Shown here: positions 31,115 to 42,386 of the stretch, in pieces | Layout: each line of letters begins with the position of its first letter | How positions within the stretch are numbered: position 1 is the stretch's first letter | NCBI GenBank assembly: GCA_012862575.1 | Contig: BLSF01000039.1 | Location: forward strand, 63,695-127,694 | Source of the DNA: Parietichytrium sp. I65-24A | Lineage: Eukaryota > Sar > Bigyra > Thraustochytrida > Thraustochytriidae | Direction of reading: 5' to 3' | Length of the DNA: 64,000 nucleotides | Program-made: the position numbers and the translations under genes | Notes under the pieces: model-generated | What the model was told of the DNA's origin: nothing | Databases searched by the model: none | The model's input: only the letters and a program-made list of their open reading frames with translations

Positions 31115-34100
31115 GGGGACGTAGCGCGGGATGTGTGGGGGGAAGAGCGGGCCCCTAGCACTCGCCTAGTGTGCGATTGCGCCCGCGATTTTGCGATGTC
31201 GCGATGTGGTGGGGTGGGTAGGAGTGGGATAGTGTCAGTTAGGATGCGGAGGATGTGGGTCTCTGTGCACGTGTGGTGCGGCGGTTACGGGAGTTAGAGT
31301 AGTAAGTTGTTGGACGTGGGTGTGTTACTGGGAAAGATAAGGGAGGAGTAGGAGAGGTTGGTTTAGCAGAGCATAGCGGAGCGTGTGGCAGCGAAGGTGT
31401 TCCTTTTTCGTTCCATTTCGCTCCCCGCTTTTTCACGCGAGTTTCCAGTGAATTCGTTGGGTTCGGTTTGTTCTTTGGTACGGGCTTGACACTCGATACT
31501 TGAAAAACTAAGACTGAAAGCATGGAAGAACAGAAGCACAGAAGCACAGAAGCACACACCAACACCACAGACGAAGCTCTCGTCGAGACAAACTGCGCGA
31601 GTTCTGCCAACGAGTTGTGAAATTGTTTGAATCGTTAATTCTGAATTCTGAACTCTGATGCACATGTTGATTGAGGAGTCACTCAGGACGAGAGACACTG
31701 GCAGCCAAGACATGCCAAGACCACTCAAGACCCGATGAGATCTTGGAGTCTTGGACAAGCTGAGCGAACGCTGCCAATCTCGATCTTCTTCTTCGAAATC
31801 ACTCTAATTAGAAGCATCACAAGTCATTGAGCCACGGGATACTTTTTGCGCCTCGACACTATTGTGTATATACTTATGCTGACAAATGAAAGCAGTTCTG
31901 TCAGTTCATGTCGTGATTCAGATGTGGAGCGCCTCCGACCGCGACTCACGTACTTGTGCCAGAACCGCCTGTATTAGCACAGTTGAGTCGCACTGGACGT
32001 CGCGAAACATTTGTTCTGATCAAACTGATCAAACTGATCGAATCCAGGACCCGAACTCACTGTTAAAGTGCTCAGTTCGCGCTTGGAATGGCACGGAGTT
32101 GGGGGCGTTCAAGCATGTTCAAGCCAGCAACTTGTCCCAGCTCCTTCCTGTTGCTGCAAGATTCATCGTATCTTGTCTCTCGTCGTTGTGGATGGTGCTG
32201 ACTGTGAGTACAGAGTGTCATTGCTGACTGTGAGTATCTTGTGAATTCTTCTCGCTTTCTCAAGTTGAAAAATGTAATGCAGCACAGTCGCCCTATGCTC
32301 AACGTGACGCCATCTCGGCATGCCCACTTCGTGAGGATTGTATTGGTCTGGAGATGACGCCAGCACGAATGAAATCGGCTCCGTCACTTGTTCCGCTGGA
32401 AAGGTTGCTGTGCAATACACTAGAACCGGGGCGCCATGTCCTTTTGCTGGAACAGCAATGAAACCTCCAAGACCGTGCTAGCGAGTAGCTGGAGAGAGCG
32501 ACCTCCGACGGATGTGGTGGAGAAGCGCCCCTGTGTCGAACAGACTGCCGTGAGCTCCAAGAGCACTGAATCATTTAGCTCAGACTGGTGTGATACAGAC
32601 ATACAGACAGCGTAATTGGATAATGAGGATGATGGCTGTGGTGTTGGGAGGCAGGCTTCACACTTGATGCACTCGATGCACCTCCTCCACTTGCCACTTG
32701 TAGTAGTGCCTCCGTCTTACAGCTGTGCTTGTCCGCCAGTGTGCACAGCCTTGGTACATGACACAGTGCAAATTTAAATCTATAGAAGCAAGAGGGGGAA
32801 AAGCACGGACGTGCAGTGTCTTGACGATGCCCAACTTTTGAATGAGAGGGGTCGACCAATTTTTCCAATAGTGAAATCAATTTGAGTATTTCAATTGAAA
32901 ATGAAAATGCAATAAAAGATGTCGTTCTTGTCCCACTCGACGTGAGACACCTTTGCGTAGTGTAATGCGGGCTGGTCCAAAATTCTTCTGCCTGGCTTTA
33001 CACGGAATTGCATAGTGGAGACTAACAACTACGTGCTGCTCGGAAAGCGTCGTTGGTTACGGTGGCAGTTGGCGCTGGGTATTGGCATGCATGGTCATAG
33101 TCATGGTGATGGTCATGATTTTGGCTGCAGTTCCAGCATCGTATGTTCCACTTTTGTGCAATTTCGAGCCCTGACTATCCATCCCTCGCCGGTACTCGAG
33201 TACTACAATGTTCTCTGAAATTTCTTTGCGGAAATGTTGCTCCACAGCGAAGGCGTCCCAGTTTCCGCAGCCCATGGTTTCGCGTAGCTGCAGCTGCAAG
33301 TGATGGGACTGAACCGGCTGCCCTCTCTCTCCGCTCCTATGTAATAGCCGTAATAACTACTATACTGCCGGAGTATTGAGTGGGTACAGTACTAGCTCTC
33401 ACCAGTTGACTTATTACGCCCATACTACTATCGTTACACAAGCTCCACGGTACCCTTTCGGTGTTGTGGTAGTACTTCAACACGGATCCTTTGGAAGTCT
33501 TACAGTGTATGTGGTAAACCCTAGTCGCTTGAATGCAAACTGTAATTTGTAATTTTCTTTCGTTTGCAAAATTTTGCAACATTTCATTTTCAATTTGAGC
33601 TTGCAGTTGCTCGAGGCAAGCAAAGCTCGGTTGCTTTCACGGAGGACTCTGCGAATCGGAGAGCATGCAAGCTCTCACTGCCGGACAATCATGCGGCATC
33701 AACCGTTCGACGGCGGAGATTAGGAGAGGGAAACTGATCAATTGATCCCTGGTTTATGCAGGAGGTCAAAAGTCAGAAAAAGTTTTTGACAACGGCGGAT
33801 GATGGTGTAATTTCCACACAAGGACACAAGGACCACACTGTGGCACCTCCTGGGAATGCGGCCCACTTGTCAGAGCACAATTACATCACATCACATGGCA
33901 ACGCGACCACCACCGCAGGACACACTAGGGCTTCTGAGCCTCTGTAACATTTGCAGTGAGTATTCTTCAGAACAGCTCTTTGCATTGTAACGACGGTTCA
34001 TGCTCAGCTACACATGGCATCGGCGGCCAACAGGCAAGGCAGTTTGTCAGTGTCAGGGTTGTCAGTGTTGTCAGGGTCGACCCTGTCGACCCTCGCAGTC

Positions 34101-34480
34101 CTTCGATATCCGAGTCATAGCAGTGACCCAGAGGCAAACTTTCAGGCTGGTTTACGATTTCATAGTGCTGCATGAGACAGTTCCGAGCACTCCGACTTTC
34201 GAAATCTTGTAGCACAGGAAGAGGAGTCAGAGGAGCGAGATACTAACTTACTGCGTATTGACAGTGAGTACTGACAGTGAGAGAGTAACGCCGTGTCGGA
34301 AACGTTCGGAGCCAGACACTTTGGAATACATCAAGTTAAGCCTCTGATCTCCTCCGCACTACTAGCACTAGTGATAAGTACAGAGTACAGTTCGACTCGG
34401 CGAGTTACCACACTCCACACTCTATTCTTCAAACCACTTGGTTGACTTGCACAAAAAGGAATTCTGCTACAGCGGTACGA

Positions 34481-34498
34481 GTACGGAGTACTGAGTAC
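34481..34498. repeat. Dispersed 18-mer, copy A (GTACGGAGTACTGAGTAC)
   Basis: One of three near-identical 18-bp near-palindromes in intergenic DNA of the window. Confidence 0.8.
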
Positions 34499-36480
34499 CA
34501 GTACCTCCAGTCAACACCTTCGTTGAGGCTATCAAAGCTCGACCGTGTTCAACCTTCAACTTGTCGTTGCTGGTTGCTGCTCCGCCAGCCGAAGTTCCGG
34601 CAGTGCATGCGCAACTGCAACGGAGGATGGAAATGGAAATGTAATTTGCAAAGTTCGAATGTAGCGCTGATACCTAGTACTCAGTAAGTAGTACTGGTGC
34701 AGAGATGGGAGACGCTGGTTAGCGTGTTAGTTTGTCTGAGGTCCTATTACTAGTCAGTATTTTTTCACTGAGGAGAAAGAGAGAAAGAGTGCTAGGAGTT
34801 GCCAGAAAATGCGTGCACCGTATTGAGTACTGATATAGAGTACTACAGTGCTATAGATGACTAGCAGACAGTGACAATTGGACTTGCACAGACGTGCCAA
34901 GCCACCAAGGCGGAAGGAAGAGCTTCGCCAATTGGACCAAAGTGGCTGGCTGTTGATCGATGGAAGGCAACCAGTCGGACGTGGCAATTGCGCATTACAC
35001 TGAATTTGCTGCACTGATTGCTCGTCGCATGGCTCAAGAGGCTCAACAGGCTCAACTGCGATTTAGGGAGTAGCCTACATTGAATTGCAATGCATTACAA
35101 TTTTTGCATTGCATTTGCATTACACGAGTGCAACCTCCCTGTCAGCGCTGTCCCATAAGCTTAGCGCCTTGTCTAGTGCCGGCCCGAAGCTTTCGAAAGT
35201 GAGCCTGACTGATTCAAATCCAACTTTACATTTGCAGAGTTCACGTGATTGTGCTCTCTGATGCTCTCTGCCAGCCAGCTCGTCACTGTCGCCATCGCCA
35301 TGCCTATGAAACGCCCATTCTTCATCGAATCCTCCGTCCCTGTCCCGACTCGGGGCAAGCAGGCCATTTCGAAAATTTCGAACGCAGGGATACCGAAGAA
35401 GGTCAAGTTCAACGCTGACCACACAGACAGCACAAGTACTGCACAGTACTTGCTGAGGTGAGTTGGAGCGTAAAATTTTGAACACGCAAGAACATGGCAA
35501 AGGAAGAAGGCGGTGGTGGGACTCTCGTCTGCTTCTCTGCTTCTCGCTATGAAGTGGCTGGCCACTCACTCACTCACTCGACCAGTAAGATGTGACTAAT
35601 TAGCCATCCTGTATCTTTTATCTTGTTGCTTTGCACTTGACCTACACTTTTTGAAAACCCTATTGCCCATTACCACATTCTACGCCTGGCCTTGCTTTCT
35701 CCTGTGCAGGTCTTGCGTCCACTGCTGCATCCATTCATTGAGCAAAGATTTTAGCACTTTGGCAAATTGCGCTTGGACTGTTGGGCTCTGGAGAGCAAAA
35801 CCTTTGCGTAAAAGTTGGTGCGGAAGCTCGAGGGATTGACGAGCTTGACGTGTCTGGGATTGTCTGCGTTAACACGTGTTTACATCATGTTTACGCAGTT
35901 GATCTCATTTCAAAAAAAGAGGCTACCTAGTCGTCGTCTACAATGGAATTGGCCGATACTCCTAACGAGAGCTGCTTTTGCACAGCGTCTATGCACCCAC
36001 TACTATGGCGGTGTCTGAACTCTGCGCACTACAAAACGGGCTGTAGAAGAGTTGAAAGTGTTGTTGAACTTGGTACTCTACACAGTAGCGAAACTCCCAG
36101 TATGATGCGCTCTGTTTGCTTTCAACAAGTTGTCGAAAAAGCCGACCTCGCAACTTGAGCAAGAAGTTTCATCATGCAATTTCTTCGACTCGCAGGTCAG
36201 GAGGCCAGGAGGCCAGAGGAGAGCGAGCAAGACCAGGACCACGCAAGGAAGGAAATGGGGACGGAGGGAGAAAGAAAGGATAGAACGAAATGGGAGGAAG
36301 AAAAGGCAAGGAGTTTCGAGTCACGCCATCCGCCAATCTAGCTAGACTACCTGGAGTAGCAGCAATTCAGACCCTCACACCGTCTAACAAAGTTACCAAA
36401 CTTGAAAAAGAAGAAATTTATAAACCTCTCTCCGAAAAGTGGTCCAGCTTTCTTTATGCATGCATACTCACAGTGTGCCA

Positions 36481-36498
36481 GTACGGAGTACTCAGTAC
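36481..36498. repeat. Dispersed 18-mer, copy B (GTACGGAGTACTCAGTAC)
   Basis: Differs from copy A at one base and from copy C at one base. Confidence 0.8.
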
Positions 36499-37160
36499 AC
36501 CACCGTTCGACACCCGCCAACCCATTCGCTTCGCCGCTGACTGAGTAATGACAGAGAGCGCTCATGCACGGCGATGTTTGAGCACATCCATGTCTCTCTC
36601 TCTCCTAACTCTTAGTCCACTCCCCAATCATGATTTCGAAAAACAGTCTCTCTCTCCCTTGCATTCTAAACGGACTGTAAGAACTCTCCTCTGGTACTCT
36701 TACTCTCTCCTTCTGTCTGTATGGGAGAATACCACGTCACAGAATTTAGCGAGTCCCATACTCTCCCCAAGACGCTTGGTTACTCTCCCTATCTCTCTCT
36801 CTCTCTCTCTCTCTCATTCTCTCCCTCTGTTCCAGTGCTACCCAATGCTGTGATTGTATTGTACGCCAGCGTCTCCAGCGTCTGCAGAGTTAGAGAGAGA
36901 GAAAAAGAAAGAAGAGAGAAGGAGAAAGAGAAGGATGGAAGTTAGGGGCAATGGGCCACTTCATTAGCGGAAAGGCTATGGCGGCGACGCAACGCACAGA
37001 GAGAGAAAGAGAGAGAGAGAGAGATGCAAAGGTAGGTGCAGTGCAGTGCCACAGTGAGTGAGTCAGTCAGTCACCGAATGTGCAGTGCAATAAGTTCCGT
37101 GCACAGCCAAAGCCAGCCAGCCACGCCACGCCACGAAGAGAGAGAGAAGAGAAAGTGAGG

Positions 37161-38042
37161 ATGACCAAGATGGACTATGACGACGCCATGTCGACAATGT
37201 CACACGGGTCAGACTCGGACCAGTCGAGCAAGTCGGGCAAGAGGTTTGCGTGCGAGTTCTGCCCCAAGCGCTTCAACTTACTGCGCACATATGAGAGGCA
37301 CGTTCTGGAGAACCATCGCACAAAGTCGTACGTGTGCAGGATTTGCAACCAGGAGTTCCGCAACAGGCAGGTCCTCAAGGTACACTGCGAGATGAGCCAC
37401 CAGGAGGAGCGGGTGCCATGCCATCTTTGCCAAAAGACCTTCACCACCAAGTCGAGCCTTCGTCTGCACCACGAGGCGATCCACAAGGGCATTAGGTATC
37501 AGTGCGAATACTGCGACAAATCTTTTGGTCAGCTTGGAAGCCTCCGCAGACACGTCAATACTATTCACAACGGCGCTTCAGCGAACGTGAAGGTGGAGAA
37601 GAAGCTCGCATGGGAGGTCCCGGCGACCCCGAGCGAGAACAGGAGCACCGGCAACGTGTCCAGAACCGAAACTCCGTCCGTGGAACCGAAACAAGCAAAG
37701 ATTGCTAACTCGTCGGAGCTCAGCTGGAGCAGCGCGGCTGCTGGCTCTGCACTACAGCCCAACAGACTCTTCAGTGGTGGGGCAAAGAGAAACGCAAGCG
37801 AACTCGGTCCTTCCTACACCGTCTCGATGCAGCAAACGAGCAAACGGGTCAAGCCAATGGAGTCTTCTGACGTATTTAATGGACATGTCAACCTGGCTGC
37901 TCCTCCGCAGAGCCAACCTACTTTGGCTCAGCGCAAGGCTTCGCTTCAAACGCCCGACCAGGACGCCCGCAGCATGAGCCTCATGAATGTTGGGCCGTCT
38001 GAGCAACTCGCAGTTGCCATCCTCGTCTCGATGAAGGCCTAA
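37161..38042 (+). CDS. C2H2 zinc-finger protein (four fingers)
   Basis: A 293-residue protein from the ATG at 37161, which follows a GA-rich leader; the frame is open further upstream through low-complexity sequence. Four tandem C2H2 fingers occupy about residues 30-137: FACEFC...H(5)H-type, YVCRIC, VPCHLC and YQCEYC. Linkers are short but not the canonical TGEKP. The rest is Ser/Thr/Pro/Gln-rich and disordered, with a basic KRVKP patch that could be a nuclear localisation signal. The last residues (about 275-293) form a small hydrophobic segment, AVAILVSMKA. It is probably a sequence-specific DNA-binding regulator; the target is unknown. Confidence 0.85.
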   Translation: MTKMDYDDAMSTMSHGSDSDQSSKSGKRFACEFCPKRFNLLRTYERHVLENHRTKSYVCRICNQEFRNRQVLKVHCEMSHQEERVPCHLCQKTFTTKSSLRLHHEAIHKGIRYQCEYCDKSFGQLGSLRRHVNTIHNGASANVKVEKKLAWEVPATPSENRSTGNVSRTETPSVEPKQAKIANSSELSWSSAAAGSALQPNRLFSGGAKRNASELGPSYTVSMQQTSKRVKPMESSDVFNGHVNLAAPPQSQPTLAQRKASLQTPDQDARSMSLMNVGPSEQLAVAILVSMKA

Positions 38043-38416
38043 GGTCTTTCTTTCTACCAATTATTGCACACTTTTTCTGTGGTGTGCCTCCCCTGTCTTC
38101 TACTACTAATGTGTCATATATTTTTTCTCCCCCACGTGGGAGGGACTCGCCTTTGATGTAAATTATATAACTGCCATTTTTTACTTTGATTGCTCTCTCT
38201 CCCTTTTCTTCTTCTCCCGTTTGCGCAGTTACCGGTATGGTGACAATCTTTCGAAAGTCGCAAATTGCTCCAAAACCAAACATTGTGCAACATGCGTGTG
38301 GAAACCATAAAATCAAAATCAAAATTGTTTTGTTATGCGTATAATTTGTACCGTGCGCTGAAGTCAGTATTGCATATGGCCCTGAGGAATCGCCGAGCCA
38401 TAATCTTTAAGAGGAG
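38043..38416. other. Intergenic, convergent 3' ends
   Basis: About 370 bp between the zinc-finger and CRY-DASH genes; nothing beyond 3' UTR sequence was seen. Confidence 0.55.
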
Positions 38417-40051
38417 TTAACTTGTATGGAAGGACTTTCGCTTTCCATGATGAACTCTCTTCGCCTTCTTCATCTGAGATGGGTCAATCTTGCTTTGCGA
38501 AATTTTCACGATCGGCATAGGATAGATCATGTCCGGGGAATTGCTGTTCACAGCGTTCTCGTCGGAGATCTCTTCTCCGTGGGGCTTTGCCTTCTTCGAT
38601 GGCGAAAACCATTTGTCGATGGTCGCGCACTTGACCGGGGGGCGGAGGGCCAAATCATGGGCAGTTCGTCCCGAAGGCACTTTTAGTTCCGGGATCCACA
38701 GTTTGGCGTGTTCGCCCTTCGGATCGTAATCACGGGCTTGCTTGTCCATGTTGAACCGATTTACCCTTTGAGAGCGGAAACCCACGCCTGCTGCCATCAC
38801 CCAGTTGCACCAATTCGCTGTAACGTCGTGATCAATCAGATTATCCTCAAAGTGTTTGGCCCCTAGTCTCCAATCCACGTTCAGGTTATGCACTAGAAAG
38901 CTTGCCACATTTTGACGCCCTCTGTTGGACATGAAACCCGTGGCATTGAGCTCTCGCATGTGCCCGTCCACCCAAGGGACACCGGTTCTCCCACACTTCC
39001 ACGCTTCGAACCGACTCCTTGCTGATGAATCATAGCCCCACTCCACTCCTTTGGGGATGGACCTTGCAGGGCCTGTCTCAAAAAAGATCCGCTTGCCGTG
39101 CTTTATGGAAAAGAACCTCATAAAGTCCCGCCAAAGGAGCTCGAACGTGATCCAGTAAGTATCCACGGTCTCTCCTTGGTTCTCCTCAAACTCGGCAACC
39201 CTAGCATGAATCTCCCTGGGCGAAATGCATCCTGCCGCGAGCCACGGAGAGAGCTTGGAGGAGTAGCTCCAACCTATTGAGCCGTTTCGCGTTGTCTTGT
39301 AGGTTGAAAGCCCTCTTGAAACAAAGTGTTCGAGGCGATGTATCGCTGCAGCTTCGCCGCCTCGGAACCGAAGAACGTGCTCGCCCTGCAGCTTGGACCC
39401 TGCATACTCTCCTTTGTGACTTTCGGTGTAGCTATCATGTTGCAGGTCTGCCCATTTCTCCGGGTCCGGTACATTGCCTTTAATTTTGCTTAGCTCCTCC
39501 GCCCCGCTTCTTAGCTCGGGAGCCTTCAAGTGCTTCAGCGATACTTGTGCGAGAGGGGCTCGAATCGGGATCTTTCTGTCCTCAAGCTCGTGGCGAAATT
39601 TTGTGTATGGTTCTGGCAAGTCGCCCTCCAGAACATTGATGGGCATATCCTTCGGGTCGTACAGGCTGTAATTCCATACTTTCTGGAGACGCCACCCCTT
39701 TTGCGAAATCTTCTCCTCAATCGCTGCATCAACATCCTTTTCATAGGAAGTGACCTCTGTACTACAGATCACGGTCCCTTTCCCCGCAACACGGGAGACG
39801 ATTTCAGGAATAACATTCTCCGCCTGTGACTCGTACACCAGAAGCGGCACGCCAAAGCTTGCCTTGAAGTTCGTGGTCAGCTCGGCCAACGCCTCTTGTC
39901 GAAACTTTCTCGTAAATCTGTTTTCAAACCGTTCATCAAAGCAGTACACTCCGACCAAATTCGTCGCCTTGCGTACCACCTCCGAGTGCAGCACGGCATT
40001 ATCCCTCAGCCTCAGATCGTTCCGAAACCACACGACCACTGTGGACCCCAT
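38417..40051 (-). CDS. Cryptochrome DASH (photolyase/cryptochrome family)
   Basis: A 544-residue single-exon protein. The N-terminal photolyase alpha/beta domain opens with VVVWFRNDLRLRDNAVL. The FAD-binding domain (about 225-470) shows GGEAAAIHRLEHF, WSYSSKLSPWLAAGCISPREI, ELLWRDFMRFFS, GRTGVPWVDGHMREL and NRGRQNVASFL. The end of the core, DYDPKGEHAKLWIPEL followed by a short basic tail, is typical of CRY-DASH. Members bind FAD and MTHF and repair cyclobutane pyrimidine dimers mainly in single-stranded or looped DNA; some act as photoreceptors. No transit peptide is obvious, although CRY-DASH often goes to organelles. It lies head-to-tail with SIL1, but about 560 bp apart, so the genes are probably independent. 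Confidence 0.95.
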   Translation of the reverse strand: MGSTVVVWFRNDLRLRDNAVLHSEVVRKATNLVGVYCFDERFENRFTRKFRQEALAELTTNFKASFGVPLLVYESQAENVIPEIVSRVAGKGTVICSTEVTSYEKDVDAAIEEKISQKGWRLQKVWNYSLYDPKDMPINVLEGDLPEPYTKFRHELEDRKIPIRAPLAQVSLKHLKAPELRSGAEELSKIKGNVPDPEKWADLQHDSYTESHKGEYAGSKLQGEHVLRFRGGEAAAIHRLEHFVSRGLSTYKTTRNGSIGWSYSSKLSPWLAAGCISPREIHARVAEFEENQGETVDTYWITFELLWRDFMRFFSIKHGKRIFFETGPARSIPKGVEWGYDSSARSRFEAWKCGRTGVPWVDGHMRELNATGFMSNRGRQNVASFLVHNLNVDWRLGAKHFEDNLIDHDVTANWCNWVMAAGVGFRSQRVNRFNMDKQARDYDPKGEHAKLWIPELKVPSGRTAHDLALRPPVKCATIDKWFSPSKKAKPHGEEISDENAVNSNSPDMIYPMPIVKISQSKIDPSQMKKAKRVHHGKRKSFHTS

Positions 40052-40608
40052 CTTCGCGTCTCTTCACCCGCCACACGCCACACCCAGTTGCTCTTCGACC
40101 TGTGCCCGTACTTGCTGGCGTCCAACGTCGGTCTGCCTCTGCCTCTTCATGACAAACGAGTTCCAGTCATCAAAGTCAAAGTCGTCCAACAAGGAGTTTC
40201 CAATGCCTACTTTCCATAGTGTAAGGTCTTGTGCAGCGATGCAGCGCGGTCAAATTTTCGAGCACATGGAAAACTTGAAGCACAAAATGTGGGCCCCCTC
40301 CACGCGAGTAGTCTTTTCTTTATTCTTTGGTAATACATGGTAATCAGCGGTACTCGAACAAAGCGTTTTGGTAGTTTTGGTGAGGTGTTCTTTGGCAGAC
40401 AGATTCAGCATTTTCAAACCAAGGGTAAAAAATAATACATGTATTTCTAACGCTAACAATCGCAAATAGAAGAGAGAAACGGTGTCAGAATCAGTTTCGC
40501 GCGGAAACACACTCGAGCACCGGCACAATTACAAGGACTAATTTTGGCTCTCTAGAGAGCTCGTGGCTCTCTAGCCCAAGAAAGATGTGCTCACATCATC
40601 GCCGAGAG
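40052..40608. other. Spacer between CRY-DASH (start) and SIL1 (stop)
   Basis: About 560 bp, the presumed CRY-DASH promoter and SIL1 3' UTR. No ORF or repeat of note; a short GAGAGCTCGTGGCTCTC inverted repeat lies near 40553-40571. Confidence 0.5.
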
Positions 40609-41661
40609 CTAAATCTGCTCCAAAAACAAAGGGTTGCTCTCCAGTGAGTCCGTGGGACACCCTGCTGCAGACAGAGCGAGGCGGAGTTTAATTGCAACCT
40701 GCTTGATTTGAGCGCTTGGTGACTCTTTATCCATCCCAATCAGATCTTGAGAGTATGAGAGCAACCCCGAGCACATGTCTTTTTCTGTTTCGTTCACCGC
40801 CCATGCCGCTCTGCAATTGTCCCACTCCAGGTACGAGTCGTAAATGAGTCCAAGCGTTTTTACCATTACGCGAAGGTCAGCCTGACCGCTCTGCGAAATT
40901 CGAGTGAGCAGAGTCAGCAAACCGTTTTGCAGCGCTTCAGTCTGACTCTCAGGATGACCTCTCAAGGTGGAGCTAATTGCATAAAGAAATTTGGCGCACT
41001 CTTTGCCGTCTTGACCAGATGAACATGGGAGAAGCGCCTCGAGTTTGCTCATCGACCGAGCAATCGCCCCTGCTTCTAGGGCCTTCTCCTGCATTTCTGG
41101 CTGGTTTTTCACCGCACTACCTAATGTGTGCGCAGCAAGCTGCCTCACCTCGGAATCCGCATGGTCAAACAATCGAACGCAGAGGTCCAGGCCCCCAATT
41201 GCCGTAAAGTGCTTCGCGTCATCAATGTCTTGCACATGCCACTCTAACTGCTCAAGAGCGTCGGTCAAAGAATCGGTTGAAGCACCGTCACCAACCGCTG
41301 CATCCACGAGCACTGCAGTCAGATTCCTCATCATCGACCCTTTCTGATCCATGCTCTCCATCGCCTTCTTGATCTCCACCTGGCGAAGCTCCCACACGCG
41401 CTTGATTGCGGCCTCGTACTCCTCCGGTGTCATCTTCCTCTTCTGCTCAGCATCGGGCAATCGCGCATCCGGCTCCGGCAGACCGTACAACAACCTTGCC
41501 ATGAAATCAACCTTGTCTTCCTCCTCTGCGCGCCCGGCCTCGACGACGTCTTGACCTTGATCGGGCGAGACCATCACGGCGCCACTATCCACTTGGCCGG
41601 ACACACCGACAGCTGCTGCAACCACGCAAACGGCGCAGAATAACGCCAATGCGGACCGCAT
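40609..41661 (-). CDS. SIL1: SIL1-type nucleotide exchange factor for ER Hsp70 (BiP)
   Basis: A 350-residue protein with a clear signal peptide (about 1-22, ALALFCAVCVVAAAVGVSG). After a charged region containing TPEEYEAAIKRVWEL come armadillo-like helical repeats (about 115-300). They include ALEQLEWHVQDIDDAKHF, then GGLDLCVRLFDHADSEVRQLAAHTLG and QPEMQEKALEAGA, the pattern of the Fes1/HspBP1/SIL1 family. The signal peptide points to the ER form, SIL1, which releases ADP from BiP. Three Asn-X-Ser/Thr or similar sites may be glycosylated. It ends FLEQI, not a KDEL-type signal. It diverges from a secretory START protein. Confidence 0.9.
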   Translation of the reverse strand: MRSALALFCAVCVVAAAVGVSGQVDSGAVMVSPDQGQDVVEAGRAEEEDKVDFMARLLYGLPEPDARLPDAEQKRKMTPEEYEAAIKRVWELRQVEIKKAMESMDQKGSMMRNLTAVLVDAAVGDGASTDSLTDALEQLEWHVQDIDDAKHFTAIGGLDLCVRLFDHADSEVRQLAAHTLGSAVKNQPEMQEKALEAGAIARSMSKLEALLPCSSGQDGKECAKFLYAISSTLRGHPESQTEALQNGLLTLLTRISQSGQADLRVMVKTLGLIYDSYLEWDNCRAAWAVNETEKDMCSGLLSYSQDLIGMDKESPSAQIKQVAIKLRLALSAAGCPTDSLESNPLFLEQI

Positions 41662-42386
41662 TTTTCTCAGCGTTCTGGCTTGGCTGTCGCCTCCTGCTGT
41701 CTTTCCTGCCGTCCAATCTGTGGGATCTCACGCCCCGCTCGCTCTCGTGCTGTATTGCAGGTAGTCACAACCCAACGACTGTGCACACGTTTCTGGTCTG
41801 CACAATTTGCTTGATCCTTATCTATCCGCCCTTGGTGCACCCTCTTTCTTTCTGTGTCCGTGGCTATCGCCTGCCTCGTAACATGCATGTGCTGACCTGG
41901 CAGACTCGCTCTTGGTGATTTGGTGATGTTTGTGACTTGTGATGTTTTTGATGTTGCTGAGTTGTCACTTTTGGGCAAATTCGTTTTCCAGACTAATCTC
42001 GTCTCCTGCTGAGTTGTCACCGGTTCTCGACCCGGGAACCCAATCTCCTCCGCAGCGATGGGTTCCTACGGCTACGGAATCTGACTAGCCATCGCTTTCT
42101 TACCAATATACGCTGATTGACGATAATGGTTCACTGAGATGTTGGCTACACGTGGGCGGATTGGGCGGATTGCGACAACTTTGAACACTGTCGATCACTT
42201 TACTTTGTTTGTTTGGAATTTGGAATTTGGAAGATAGTGTACCCGAGGACTGACTGGTAGTGTACTCAGTACGCGCCCGGAGAGAATTGAGTGGGACTGT
42301 GGAGTGTTCGAGAGATTCAAGTGTGTCGTGTTCGAGAGTGAGAGTGAGAGTGAGAGTGCGAGGTTTAGGTTTAGGTTTAGTTCGAA
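41662..42386. other. Divergent spacer between SIL1 and START genes
   Basis: About 725 bp with one GTGTACTCAGTACGC word (42260-42274) and hexamer repeats at the START side. No gene was seen. Confidence 0.55.
42334..42380 (+). repeat. (GAGAGT)4 and (AGGTTT)3 hexamers in the START gene leader
   Basis: Four GAGAGT units, a short gap, then three AGGTTT units ending 6 nt before the ATG. The latter resemble TTTAGG telomere-like units but are far too few to be a telomere. Confidence 0.88.

Larger units (their letters stand above)
31115..37160. other. Gene-poor region between RPC7-like and zinc-finger genes
   Basis: About 6 kb with no recognised gene. It is enriched for GTACTNAGTAC words (34340-34510, 34670-34700, 34820-34850, 36478-36500) and GACAGTGAG/CTGACTGTGAG words (32200-32235, 34255-34290), and has a 14-bp palindrome (34072-34085). 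Pyrimidine-rich CTCT runs occur at 36590-36830 and purine-rich runs at 36890-37030. The longest open frame, 149 codons on the minus strand (35120-35569), resembles nothing I know. Confidence 0.5.

Noticed and set aside
35120-35569. 149-codon minus-strand frame, and a plus-strand frame ending at a GTGAGT donor (35249-35461)
   Set aside because: They overlap on opposite strands, neither resembles a known family, and no continuation exon was found.
42361-42380. Telomere or interstitial telomeric repeat (TTTAGG)3
   Set aside because: Only three units, located within the leader of a gene, like the other gene-specific leader repeats.
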